From an uncultured Hyphomonadaceae bacterium (GTDB lineage Bacteria; Pseudomonadota; Alphaproteobacteria; Caulobacterales; Hyphomonadaceae): DNA of 64,000 nt. The stretch is taken from assembly GCA_913057945.1 (NCBI GenBank), contig CAJXOF010000003.1, positions 124,001-188,000 on the forward strand. The letters are read 5' to 3'. Positions within the stretch are counted from its first letter, which is position 1. The number at the start of each line of letters is the position of its first letter. Made by a program: the position numbers and the translations under genes. The notes under the pieces were generated by a model. That model was not told the DNA's origin. It was given only the letters and a program-made list of their open reading frames with translations, and did no database searches. This document shows positions 43,530 to 52,174 of the stretch, in pieces.

Positions 43530-44021
43530 ATGAACAGCCCAAACACGCTCATTTTCGTCGACCTCATGTCAGATGACCCGGTTAAAGCCGGAAAATTCTA
43601 TGCTGATGTGATGGGGTGGGAGGACGATGTTCGCATGAATGGTCAGTATTGCCGGATGGTGCCCGGCGGAAACTTCAAGAATCCCGACGGGTCTGAAAGT
43701 GAGATCGGAAACCTCCATATAGGGATCGGGAATGTCGCAAACCTGCGTCCGGATCCAGATCCATTCGGGGTCGATCCGCGCAACTTGTCCCCGCAGGTCC
43801 GGTCCTCGCGCCTTTGGGTTCTGGTAAGCGAAGACGACACCGTCGACCGGATCATGTCTGCGGCTGTGGAGCGCGGCGCCGAAACTCTCTGGCGAAATCA
43901 CTACTGGAAGGAGTTCAACGGCTTCAATGATGCGTTTCGCGACCCTTGGGGCAATGAAATCATTCTCTGGAGAAAGGGCGGCGCAGATCCTGTGATCCCG
44001 GAAGGGTATACAAGCGAATGA
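43530..44021 (+). CDS. VOC (glyoxalase/bleomycin-resistance fold) family protein
   Basis: The 163-residue protein has the vicinal oxygen chelate fold: IFVDLMSDDPVKAGKFYADVMGW at the start and FRDPWGNEIILWRK near the end, with a VERGAETLWRNHYW helix-strand in between. Members are metal-dependent isomerases, dioxygenases or binding proteins. It overlaps the following MFS gene by four bases (ATGA). A role with ring-cleavage or oxo-acid products is possible but cannot be defined. Confidence 0.82.
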   Translation: MNSPNTLIFVDLMSDDPVKAGKFYADVMGWEDDVRMNGQYCRMVPGGNFKNPDGSESEIGNLHIGIGNVANLRPDPDPFGVDPRNLSPQVRSSRLWVLVSEDDTVDRIMSAAVERGAETLWRNHYWKEFNGFNDAFRDPWGNEIILWRKGGADPVIPEGYTSE

Positions 44022-45313
44022 CCGAAGCGACAGGCGCGGAGATGGTCGGGCAAAAGCGTGACACCAAGCGGTTGGGCGTCGTCGTCGCTGCCACCGTGGG
44101 CAACATTGTCAGCACGACGCCAGCCGTCAGCGCCGTCTTCAGCCTCTTTCTTGTGCCTATATCTACCGAATTCGGATGGCCGCGCGCGACCGTCTCAGGC
44201 GTACTGCTTCTGACGGCGGTCATGTCGGCAATCATCTATCCTATCGCAGGCCGACTGTCTGATCGTTGGGGGTCCCGACGCGTTATCCTGTTCGGCAATG
44301 TGATGTTTGCCCCGGCGATTGCTGCCCTGGCCTTGGCTGATGGGTCGATACTGCAATTCTACTTATTGTTTGCGCTTGTCGGGGCGGCCGGCGCTATACC
44401 TTCCACACCTGCCTATTCGAAAGTCATTTCCGAATGGTTTGATGAAAAGCGCGGATTGATGTTGGGGGTGGCTGCGGGTTTCGGGAATGGAATTGGATCA
44501 ACGCTGATGCCCATTCTGGCAGGCTTGATGCTGGTTCAGTTCGGTTGGCGCGGGGCCTATATGGGCATCGGCCTGATTGTATTCGGTCTTGGATTTCCGA
44601 CCCTGTTTGCCTTGCTAAGGGATGCGCCGGGCAGGGTAGAGGAAGTCATGCGCCGCGCAGAGGAAGCAGGGCCGCAAACGGCTTCGGCCTCGCCCTTGCC
44701 GGGGCTCAGCCTGGGGGAGGCTGTCGCCACCCGTACGTTCTGGGTCCTGATGGCGGCCGTCGCGCTCGGAGCCGGCTGCATGACGGCCATATTCACACAC
44801 GTTGTCCCTATGCTTATGGATCGGGGTATTCCCCTCCAGCAGGCCGCTCTGGCCATTAGTATTTTCGCGCTGGTCACGGCGGGATGGCAGGTCATGACGG
44901 GGTATCTGCTCGACAAATTCTACGTGCCCACCGTCGCAGTTCCCATGTTCGCAGCCGCGATATTGGGGCTTCTCTGTTTCCAGTTCAGTACGTCTTTGGC
45001 TGTCATCTATTTCGGCGCGGCCTTGATGGGCATTGGCCTGGGCGCAGAGTTTGGTTGCCTGTCCTATTTCGTCTCGCGCTATTTCGGTCTGAAATACTTC
45101 GGAATGATCATCGGGGTCTATTATTCTGTAGTCATTATTTTTCAGGGTGGCGCGCCTGTGCTGATGGATATCGGGTTCGACTTGACCGGCAGCTATGAAA
45201 CATCGGTCTGGGTGCTTTCGGTATTTCTGGCGATTGGAGCCGGGCTCATCCTCCTTCTGCCAGCCTTTGGAATGCAGCAACCATCGCATTCGCAGGAGTC
45301 ACCTTCTTCATGA
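44018..45313 (+). CDS. MFS transporter
   Basis: The 431-residue inner-membrane protein has twelve hydrophobic segments, with RLSDRWGSRRVILFG between segments two and three and a FGMIIGVYYSVVI stretch late, like oxalate/formate and monocarboxylate carriers. It overlaps both the VOC gene before it and the ribokinase gene after it by ATGA, so these are one tightly coupled unit. Coupling to ribokinase suggests it may carry a ribose-containing compound or the ribose itself. Confidence 0.87.
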   Translation: MTEATGAEMVGQKRDTKRLGVVVAATVGNIVSTTPAVSAVFSLFLVPISTEFGWPRATVSGVLLLTAVMSAIIYPIAGRLSDRWGSRRVILFGNVMFAPAIAALALADGSILQFYLLFALVGAAGAIPSTPAYSKVISEWFDEKRGLMLGVAAGFGNGIGSTLMPILAGLMLVQFGWRGAYMGIGLIVFGLGFPTLFALLRDAPGRVEEVMRRAEEAGPQTASASPLPGLSLGEAVATRTFWVLMAAVALGAGCMTAIFTHVVPMLMDRGIPLQQAALAISIFALVTAGWQVMTGYLLDKFYVPTVAVPMFAAAILGLLCFQFSTSLAVIYFGAALMGIGLGAEFGCLSYFVSRYFGLKYFGMIIGVYYSVVIIFQGGAPVLMDIGFDLTGSYETSVWVLSVFLAIGAGLILLLPAFGMQQPSHSQESPSS

Positions 45314-46242
45314 CTGCGCTCGAGATACTTGGAAGCGTGAATGTGGACGCAGTGTTGCGCGTGCGTGAACTTCCCCGAGCCGGAGAGACCGTCCATGCCC
45401 TCGCGTTTGACCGGTTCCTTGGAGGCAAGGGGGCCAATCAGGCGGTCAGCGCGGCCCGGTCTGGCGCGGAGTTGCGATTTCATGCCTGCATAGGGGGCGA
45501 CGAAGACGGCGAGTGGTTGATGTCACAATTGCAGGCGCATACTGTTCCCGTTTCCAATATCGAGCAGGTTCCCGGCGCGTCCAGCGGTCGGGCCTATGTC
45601 TGCGTCGACCAGCACGGCGAAAATCTCATTGTGGTGGATGCGGGCGCCAATGCTCGGCTGGACCTGACAGTCAGGACACTCGAACCGAGCAAAGTTGCGC
45701 TGGCGCAGCTGGAAACGCCCATCCCCTCAACGGTCGAATTCTTTACAAAATATCGGGATTTCGGGGCTATCACCGTCCTGAACGCTGCACCGGCCATTGC
45801 TGAGGCACGGGACGTACTATTTCCGTTAACGGACATTCTAATTCTGAATGAGTCGGAGATGGCTTTCTATGCCGGGATCGAGTCCTTGCCCGAGGATGTC
45901 GAGGACATAACGACTTTGGCGAGGGCGCTCCTGGCGCACAGGGAGCAGGTGATTGTCCTGACCTGCGGCGCCGCCGGTGCCTTGGCGATTACCTGGAACG
46001 GGCTGGATTTCACACCGGCCCGCCTCACAAAAGTGCGAGACACGACAGGGTCGGGCGACTGCTTTTGCGGCGCCCTGTGTGCGCGTCTGGCTGAGGGGGA
46101 TGAGTTGGACCAGGCAATCCGGTTCGCTTCAGTTGCTGCATCCCTTTCTGTGGAAAGGGATGGCGCGGCCTCGGCGATGCCGACGAGGGAAGATATTGAA
46201 TTGGCAATGTTTGAAATGACAGCAGCGGAGATGCCGGGATGA
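45310..46242 (+). CDS. Ribokinase (PfkB family)
   Basis: The 310-residue protein has PfkB sugar-kinase signatures: ILGSVNVDAVLRV, GGKGANQAVSAARSG near residue 40 and the C-terminal DTTGSGDCFCGAL with the catalytic aspartate. It most resembles ribokinase, which makes ribose 5-phosphate. It is coupled by four-base overlaps to an MFS carrier upstream and an SDR downstream. No ribose ABC or nucleosidase gene is near, so the ribose source is unclear; with RutA/RutB-like genes close by, a nucleoside-type substrate is an attractive guess. Confidence 0.88.
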   Translation: MTALEILGSVNVDAVLRVRELPRAGETVHALAFDRFLGGKGANQAVSAARSGAELRFHACIGGDEDGEWLMSQLQAHTVPVSNIEQVPGASSGRAYVCVDQHGENLIVVDAGANARLDLTVRTLEPSKVALAQLETPIPSTVEFFTKYRDFGAITVLNAAPAIAEARDVLFPLTDILILNESEMAFYAGIESLPEDVEDITTLARALLAHREQVIVLTCGAAGALAITWNGLDFTPARLTKVRDTTGSGDCFCGALCARLAEGDELDQAIRFASVAASLSVERDGAASAMPTREDIELAMFEMTAAEMPG

Positions 46243-47072
46243 AAACGTGGCTTATCACGGGCGTAAGCAAGGGCCTTGGAAAAGACCTGGCTGAAATTGT
46301 GTTGCAGAGGGGCGACCGGGTTGTCGGGACTGTGCGGTCAGAGCGCGACGAGCAAGCCTTCGCGGCGTTTGATCCAGAACGCGCTGTTCCAATCTTTCTG
46401 GATGTTACGCGGGTCGACGACATTGTCGCCTCAGTCAACGAGATCGAGGGTCGCTTCGGGCGTATTGATGTGCTCGTGAACAATGCTGGTTATGGACTGA
46501 CGGGGGCGATCGAAGAAACACCCCTTGAGACAATCAGGGATTTGTTCGCAGTCAATGTGCTGGGCGCGGTCGCGATGATTCAGGCCGTGCTTCCCGGCAT
46601 GCGACGGCATCGCAGAGGTCATATCATCAATATCACATCGGTGAGCGGTCTGGCGCCCTGGGCCGGGACCGGTATTTACGGCGCCAGCAAGTATGCCATG
46701 GAATGCATCGGGCAGACACTGGCCGATGAGGTCCAGCCTTTGGGAGTCCATGTTACCAATGTGGCGCCGGGGGGTATGCGTACCGACTTTGCCGGCGGGT
46801 CTCTCAAATCCGTTCCGCCAACCATATCCGACTATGATGGAACGGCGCATTTGGCCCGTGGTGTTCTGACCGCGGGAAAAGGAAAAGAACCAAGTTCTCC
46901 CCAGAAGATCGCGCGCGCCATTTCCGAAGTGGTCGATATGGACGTTCCGCCCAAGCTGCTCCTGTTGGGGGAGGATGCCTATAAATACGCCAAAGGCCAT
47001 TTGGCGGACCTGAGCGATGGCATTGAAGCGTATAAGAATGTCAGCCTGTCAGTTTCTGCAGACGGCATGTGA
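46239..47072 (+). CDS. Short-chain dehydrogenase/reductase
   Basis: The 277-residue classical SDR has the cofactor motif ITGVSKGLGKDLAE, the NNAGYGLTGAIEETP stretch, serine in ITSVSGLAP and the YxxxK pair in IYGASKYAMEC. This SDR subgroup is common and poorly defined; it reduces ketones or oxidises alcohols with NAD(P). It overlaps the ribokinase stop (ATGA). The substrate is unknown. Confidence 0.85.
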   Translation: MKTWLITGVSKGLGKDLAEIVLQRGDRVVGTVRSERDEQAFAAFDPERAVPIFLDVTRVDDIVASVNEIEGRFGRIDVLVNNAGYGLTGAIEETPLETIRDLFAVNVLGAVAMIQAVLPGMRRHRRGHIINITSVSGLAPWAGTGIYGASKYAMECIGQTLADEVQPLGVHVTNVAPGGMRTDFAGGSLKSVPPTISDYDGTAHLARGVLTAGKGKEPSSPQKIARAISEVVDMDVPPKLLLLGEDAYKYAKGHLADLSDGIEAYKNVSLSVSADGM

Positions 47073-47192
47073 GGATTTCGATGTCATTCGAGGTGACGGA
47101 AAGAATTTGTGTGGGGCGAGGCAAGACCTCGGCGCTCTGTCATCCTAGCATTTCGATGACGAAACCCCTGTGAACCGAGTTTGGAGATCATC

Positions 47193-48272
47193 ATGAGCAC
47201 GATGGAAGTATGTGAGCCCGTAACCAGTGCTGCAGCATGGCGGGGGGATCAGATCAAGGAGGGTGAAGACTGGATCTATCATTTGTCTCCCGCTCAGATT
47301 GCCGAACTGGAGGAGTTGGGTAAGAGATTCGTTGATGCCGATCCGGACCTGCGTTTCGTGCAGGCATCCGACTATCCACTGGACGCGTGCGCGGACGCGA
47401 TGAAGGAATGGGGGCGGGATGTTGATACGGGCAGAGGGTTCGTGCTCGTGCGGGGATTGAAAACCCATCTCTATTCCGACGCGCTTTCTTCCGCGATCTA
47501 CTACATTCTCGGCCTGCATATGGGCGACCCGATCCGGCAGAACGAAATGGGCGACTTGCTCGATCACATCTATGCAACGTCGGACAAGACGATGGACGAT
47601 CCGACCGCGCTGTCTTCGAAGGTTCGTGACAAGCTGGTCTTTCATTCCGACAGTTCGGATGTCGTGGCCCTGATGTGCTTGCGACCAGCAAAGGCGGGCG
47701 GCGCGTCTTGTCTTGTGTCGGGTGCTGAAATTTACAATGAGATTTTGCGGCGCCGGCCAGATTTGGCGCCGCTTCTGCTGGAGCCCTTTCACTGGGATTG
47801 GCGCAGGCAGGATCATAAGGCACCGGCCAATACCTACACCTCACCCGTTATCAGCATCGAGGAGGGCGTGTTCAGCATGTATGCGGGATCCCTGTATATC
47901 CTGACGGCCCAGGCTTATCCTGGTGTCCCGCAGCTGAGCGAGGCGCAGAAGGAGGTGCTCGCGCTGTTTGACGAGATCACTTACGAACCGGGTATGGCCA
48001 TTGATATGGATTTCCGTCCCGGAGATATTCAGTGGCTGTCAAACTATGCCGCACTGCATTCCCGGACTGAGTTCTTTGATTATCCCGAGCCACAACGGAA
48101 GCGTCACCTGCTCAGGCTCTGGCTTAGCCGAGATGCTGGTCGGCCTGTCGTCGAAGGATTTGGGAAAAACGGCGTAGTCCAGGTGCGGGAAAAGCCGCGT
48201 GAAGGCGTGGACGATGACAATGCAGGAAAGTTCCGGATCGTGGATGCGGCCGTGCCGAGACAGATTTCCTGA
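47193..48272 (+). CDS. TauD/TfdA-type Fe(II)/2-oxoglutarate dioxygenase
   Basis: The 359-residue protein has the iron-binding HxD motif as H151-S-D153 in KLVFHSDSSDVVALM, and a distal histidine with the 2-oxoglutarate-binding arginine in YAALHSRTEFFDYPEPQRKRHLLRLWL. Enzymes of this kind hydroxylate aliphatic carbons, often cleaving N-, O- or S-substituents. GGAG lies six bases before ATG 47193; an upstream TTG at 47181 is less likely. It is followed by the 2Fe-2S ferredoxin gene. A second, only distantly related enzyme of the superfamily is at 54511. Confidence 0.88.
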   Translation: MSTMEVCEPVTSAAAWRGDQIKEGEDWIYHLSPAQIAELEELGKRFVDADPDLRFVQASDYPLDACADAMKEWGRDVDTGRGFVLVRGLKTHLYSDALSSAIYYILGLHMGDPIRQNEMGDLLDHIYATSDKTMDDPTALSSKVRDKLVFHSDSSDVVALMCLRPAKAGGASCLVSGAEIYNEILRRRPDLAPLLLEPFHWDWRRQDHKAPANTYTSPVISIEEGVFSMYAGSLYILTAQAYPGVPQLSEAQKEVLALFDEITYEPGMAIDMDFRPGDIQWLSNYAALHSRTEFFDYPEPQRKRHLLRLWLSRDAGRPVVEGFGKNGVVQVREKPREGVDDDNAGKFRIVDAAVPRQIS

Positions 48273-48328
48273 CTGCCCAGGCAATCAATCCGCCGCGCCA
48301 ATCCACGCAACGACAGAGGATAAGTTGA

Positions 48329-48649
48329 ATGCCGCAATTGCGTGTTACCAAAAGGTCTGGAGAGGAGGCGCTCATCGAAGCAACTGCCGGACATAGTGTG
48401 ATGGAAGCCATTTCGAATTCGGGCGTGGAAGACATTGCTGCGATTTGCGGAGGGGCGTGTGCGTGTGCGACGTGCCATGTTTATGTGGCGGAAGAGTTCA
48501 GTGAACTTGCTGGAGAAGCATCGGAGTCCGAGCGCGAATTGCTGGACTTTTCAGAGAATGCGCGTCCTGGATCGCGGCTGTCTTGCCAGATCATTGTGAC
48601 CGAGGCCCTATCGGGTTTGTGCGTTGAAGTTGCTCCTGAGGAGGCCTGA
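48329..48649 (+). CDS. 2Fe-2S ferredoxin (adrenodoxin type)
   Basis: The 106-residue protein has cysteine ligands C40, C46, C49 and C86 in the C-x5-C-x2-C...C spacing of adrenodoxin/putidaredoxin-type ferredoxins (ICGGACACATCHVY, then SRLSCQI). These carry electrons to cytochrome P450s or Rieske oxygenases. With no P450 in the window, the Rieske oxygenase at 41214 is the likely partner. A cognate flavin reductase is not present here and must lie elsewhere. Confidence 0.92.
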   Translation: MPQLRVTKRSGEEALIEATAGHSVMEAISNSGVEDIAAICGGACACATCHVYVAEEFSELAGEASESERELLDFSENARPGSRLSCQIIVTEALSGLCVEVAPEEA

Positions 48650-48765
48650 CCGGGTAACGCGATGGCGCGTTGACTCGAGCCGGTCAATAGTTGAGGCGCG
48701 ATTAGTCAAGAATGCGGAGCAAATGTCGGATGATAATCCAGCATCGAAATGAGGGAAGTGAACGC

Positions 48766-49884
48766 ATGTCTCAGCCACTAGTGCCAACAAAATTCGATCT
48801 GCCGTCCGATGTTGGAGGCAAGGATCTTGGAATCTTCATGCCGATTGCAAATGGCGGCTGGATCCTGTCGAAGAACAAGCCGGAGCTCGATGGGTCGTAC
48901 GCCTACAACCGTCAGGTGGCCGTCCTTGCCGAGACGCATGGATATGATTTCATCATGTCGATGGCGAAGTATCGGGGCTATGGCGGAGAAACCGAGCACT
49001 GGAATTCGACGCTGGATGCGACCGTGACGATGTCTGCGCTCGCGGAGGTAACCGAGCGCGTGAAGGTCTGGACCACGGTTCACACTATTCTCCAGAACCC
49101 CGGTACCGTGGCCAAGATGATCGCGACCCTTGATCAGGTGTCCAAGGGGCGTGCCGGGCTGAATGTGGTGACCGGGTCCTACAAGGGCGAGTTCTCCCAA
49201 ATGGGCATGTGGCCTGAAGGCGTTGACCATGACGCCCGGTACGATCTTGCCCTGGAATGGATTCAGGCGATCAAGGCCTTGTGGACCGAGCCGTCGGTGA
49301 CGATGAAGGGGGATTACTTCCAGTTGGAGGATTGTGTTTCCGATCCAAAGCCCTCGACAAAACCCTTCCTTGTCTGCGCGGGGACGTCCGAAGTAGGCAT
49401 GCGGTTCAGTGCCAATGAAATGGACGCCATTTTCCTCTCTGGCGATGTGCCGGAAAAACTCGCGCTATCGAGCAACAAGGTGAAAGGCATCGCCGCAGAC
49501 ATGGGTCGGTACATTCGCACCTATGCCATGCAGACCATTGTGCTTGGGGAAACGGACGCGGAAGCTGAGGCGACTGCCCAGCACTACCGCGAAGGCCTGG
49601 ATGAGGAAGCCTTGCACGGTATGATGCGGGCTTATGGCTTCCTGGATGCAGAGATTGGCAAGGAAAACGCGTTCGTGAAAAAGGCCAGGTCTTCCTTCAT
49701 GGCGCCCCATGTGGCGGGCTCGCCCGATACGGTCATCGAGAGAATTGGCGAATTGCTGGAAGTGTCAGGGCTTGATGGGCTCATGCTGATCTTCCCGGAC
49801 TACATTTCCGCCATGCCCCTATTTGCCGAGCAGGTCATGCCCAAACTGCGTGCGAAGTTTCCTGCGCTTGCCGGGGCCGCGTAG
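48766..49884 (+). CDS. RutA-like flavin-dependent monooxygenase (LLM class)
   Basis: The 372-residue bacterial luciferase-like enzyme resembles pyrimidine monooxygenase RutA in several stretches: GIFMPIANGGWILS, DFIMSMAKYRGYGGETEHWN, GLNVVTGSYKGEFSQMGMWP and DYFQLEDC. RutA uses reduced FMN and oxygen to break the amide bond of the uracil ring. I start at ATG 48766, with a purine-rich site upstream; an in-frame ATG at 48712 also exists. It is directly followed by an isochorismatase-fold hydrolase, the same order as rutA-rutB, but no rutC-G genes follow. The ring substrate may therefore be different. Confidence 0.85.
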   Translation: MSQPLVPTKFDLPSDVGGKDLGIFMPIANGGWILSKNKPELDGSYAYNRQVAVLAETHGYDFIMSMAKYRGYGGETEHWNSTLDATVTMSALAEVTERVKVWTTVHTILQNPGTVAKMIATLDQVSKGRAGLNVVTGSYKGEFSQMGMWPEGVDHDARYDLALEWIQAIKALWTEPSVTMKGDYFQLEDCVSDPKPSTKPFLVCAGTSEVGMRFSANEMDAIFLSGDVPEKLALSSNKVKGIAADMGRYIRTYAMQTIVLGETDAEAEATAQHYREGLDEEALHGMMRAYGFLDAEIGKENAFVKKARSSFMAPHVAGSPDTVIERIGELLEVSGLDGLMLIFPDYISAMPLFAEQVMPKLRAKFPALAGAA

Positions 49885-50562
49885 ATGACTTCGTCTCTGT
49901 CGGTCGAGGCTCTGCCGCACACGACTGCAAGCCTCTTGAAAGACATTATCGAGCCCGCGCGAACGGCCCTCCTGCTGATTGATGTTCAGGTCGATTTCGT
50001 ATCGCCGGAGGGCGTGATCGGTATGGCCGGTGTCGATATGTCTACGATTACGTCCGCCATCGACAAGATGGAGACCCTTCGCGCTGCGGCGAAAGCGCAG
50101 GGGGCGACGGTGGCTTTTCTCCGAGTGGTGACACGAGAAGAGACAGATTCCGACGCGCTCAAGAATCTATATGCGTGGCGTGGACGTCCCGGCCAGCATG
50201 CAATCTGCCGCGCAGATGAACCTGGGTCGGATTACTTTCGGCTATTCCCCGAGGAGAGGGACATTGATGTCGAGAAGGCGCTTTTCGACGGCTTCTACGG
50301 CACCGATTTGGAGGAGCAGCTCCGCGCGCGCGGGATTGATACACTTCTCGTTGCGGGCGTGACGACTGATTGCTGTGTTGATCAGACTGCACGGTCTGCC
50401 TTTCACCGGAACTTCAATGTGGTCGTGGTGTCAGACGCCTGCGCTGCTTATGAAGAATTGCTGCATTTCGGTGGCTTGCTCGCGCTCGAAAAGAATTGCG
50501 CCTTGCTGGCAGATACGGAAACCGTGCTGGCGACATGGGGTGACCTGCCTGACCGGGACTGA
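49885..50562 (+). CDS. RutB-like isochorismatase-fold cysteine hydrolase
   Basis: The 225-residue protein has the cysteine hydrolase triad: aspartate 33 in LLLIDVQVDFV, a lysine near residue 131 in DVEKALFDGFYGTDLE, and cysteine 164 in GVTTDCCVDQTARSAF. RutB of this family cleaves the ureido product of RutA and releases a carbamate; other members hydrolyse N-carbamoyl or nicotinamide-type bonds. Its start lies immediately after the RutA-like stop with no spacer, so the two are coupled. The pair likely opens a cyclic amide and removes its nitrogen part. Confidence 0.87.
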   Translation: MTSSLSVEALPHTTASLLKDIIEPARTALLLIDVQVDFVSPEGVIGMAGVDMSTITSAIDKMETLRAAAKAQGATVAFLRVVTREETDSDALKNLYAWRGRPGQHAICRADEPGSDYFRLFPEERDIDVEKALFDGFYGTDLEEQLRARGIDTLLVAGVTTDCCVDQTARSAFHRNFNVVVVSDACAAYEELLHFGGLLALEKNCALLADTETVLATWGDLPDRD

Positions 50563-50726
50563 TGGTGACGAAGCCAGTATGATCCTGCGCCTGTAAGCTT
50601 AGATCAAATATTCTGTTCGCATACCGTCAATATTGCTAGGCTGTTTCGTGAGATAGCTGCTCATGGCAGGTCTAGATCATTGGGTTACTCCAACGGTGTC
50701 CTGCCTGGCCGAAAAGGGAAGCAGGC

Positions 50727-51962
50727 ATGTATCGAAAGTGGGTAATCTTTGCGATTATCATAGCCGGCTTCTTTGTGCTCAATGCGAGCACATTTGCCTC
50801 GCTGGGTGTTGTCCTCTTCGTCATGGCAGACGACCTTGGCTGGTCCTACACGTCGGCCGGTCTGAGCTTCACTATCCTCGGGCTCGCTGTGGGACTGACC
50901 AGTTTTCTTCCGGCCATTCTCCTCCACCGGCTTGGCGCTCGGCTTACCTTTGTATTGGGACTCACATGCGTTGCCACAGGCTTCGGCCTGGCGAGCTGCA
51001 GCAATGGGCTTGGCATGTTCTTTACGGCGATGTGCCTGGTTGGCGCCGGGTTCTCCCTGTCGGGAAACGTGACGGCCGTTTGGCTAATCGGGGAATGGTT
51101 CCCACGACATACCGGGCGGATGATCGGACTCTATCTCATGCTTGGCGGGGTGGGTGACATTGTGGGCCCCAGCCTCAGCCACTATCTGATCGAATGGACT
51201 GACTGGCGTTTCAACTGGATGATCCTTGCCGGCATCTGCGCCGTCGTGATGCTGTTTGGGGCCATTTTCATTACAGAGAAGCACGGTGCGGCTGAACACG
51301 ATCCGGAGGCTGATGGCGAGAGTCACCCTGACCGGGTTGCGGATGGTGGAGGTGAAATTCCATCATGGCGCAAGGCCGTACAGCGTCCTTTGTTCCTGGT
51401 CATCGCTGCGGCGATAACCTTCAATCTAGCCTGCGTGACAACGGTTCACTCCATAGCCGTCAGCCACCTCAAACTCCTCGGTCTGTCTCCCGCAATTGGT
51501 GCTTTGGGCCTCAGCTTCATGGCGTTGGTTTCACTGGCATTCAAAGGCCTTGCCGGCCCCCTGTGCGAACGCTTTTCGTCTCGCCACATGCTGGCTTTGA
51601 GCATGGGGCTCCAGGCAGTTGGCGTTGTCATGTTTGCCATGGCGACCAATCCGGCTCTGGTCCTGGTGTCGTCCCTCATGTTCGGATCCGGGTGGGGGAT
51701 TACGGTTGTTGCAACCATGGTCCTGCTTGTGGACTGCTTCGGGCGAGTGATTGGTGCACAATTGCTAGGCGCCGCCCATCAGATTTCTTCAATCGCGGCG
51801 TTTGGGCCGTTGGCGGCTGGCGTAGCGGCTGACAAGATAGGCTCATTCGCGCCCGTCTTTTATGCGTTTGCGCTGGCTCTTGGTGTGTTGGCCTTGATCA
51901 TTCAGGTTCTGCGCGATCCTGGAATGGCAAAGCCGTCTTCGGTGGCCTCGCGTACAGTTTAG
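50727..51962 (+). CDS. MFS transporter
   Basis: The 411-residue inner-membrane carrier has twelve hydrophobic segments and a polar central loop. It is paralogous to the carrier at 33972, sharing the SLGVVL..M..DL.W....AG opening and GFG/GWG segments near the C-terminus. It follows the RutA/RutB-like pair after 164 bases, with AAGGGAAG before its ATG. It is probably an uptake protein of the same pathway; the substrate is unknown. Confidence 0.87.
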   Translation: MYRKWVIFAIIIAGFFVLNASTFASLGVVLFVMADDLGWSYTSAGLSFTILGLAVGLTSFLPAILLHRLGARLTFVLGLTCVATGFGLASCSNGLGMFFTAMCLVGAGFSLSGNVTAVWLIGEWFPRHTGRMIGLYLMLGGVGDIVGPSLSHYLIEWTDWRFNWMILAGICAVVMLFGAIFITEKHGAAEHDPEADGESHPDRVADGGGEIPSWRKAVQRPLFLVIAAAITFNLACVTTVHSIAVSHLKLLGLSPAIGALGLSFMALVSLAFKGLAGPLCERFSSRHMLALSMGLQAVGVVMFAMATNPALVLVSSLMFGSGWGITVVATMVLLVDCFGRVIGAQLLGAAHQISSIAAFGPLAAGVAADKIGSFAPVFYAFALALGVLALIIQVLRDPGMAKPSSVASRTV

Positions 51963-52174
51963 GGTAAGGCAAAAGCATTCCTTATTCGCCGCCTTCGCAC
52001 GATCCGTCCCGAAAGGGTCTTGGCAGTTTTGGTGGGTGTAGAGAGTACGTGTCTGGTGCCAATTTTAAAGGGTTTTCAACTATTTTGGCGCTGGAAATCA
52101 AGTCAGAACCCAATCTCGAATCTAGCGTGGGATATCGCAAATTCTGTGATTTCTGCAGCTTGAGGGATAATGTC

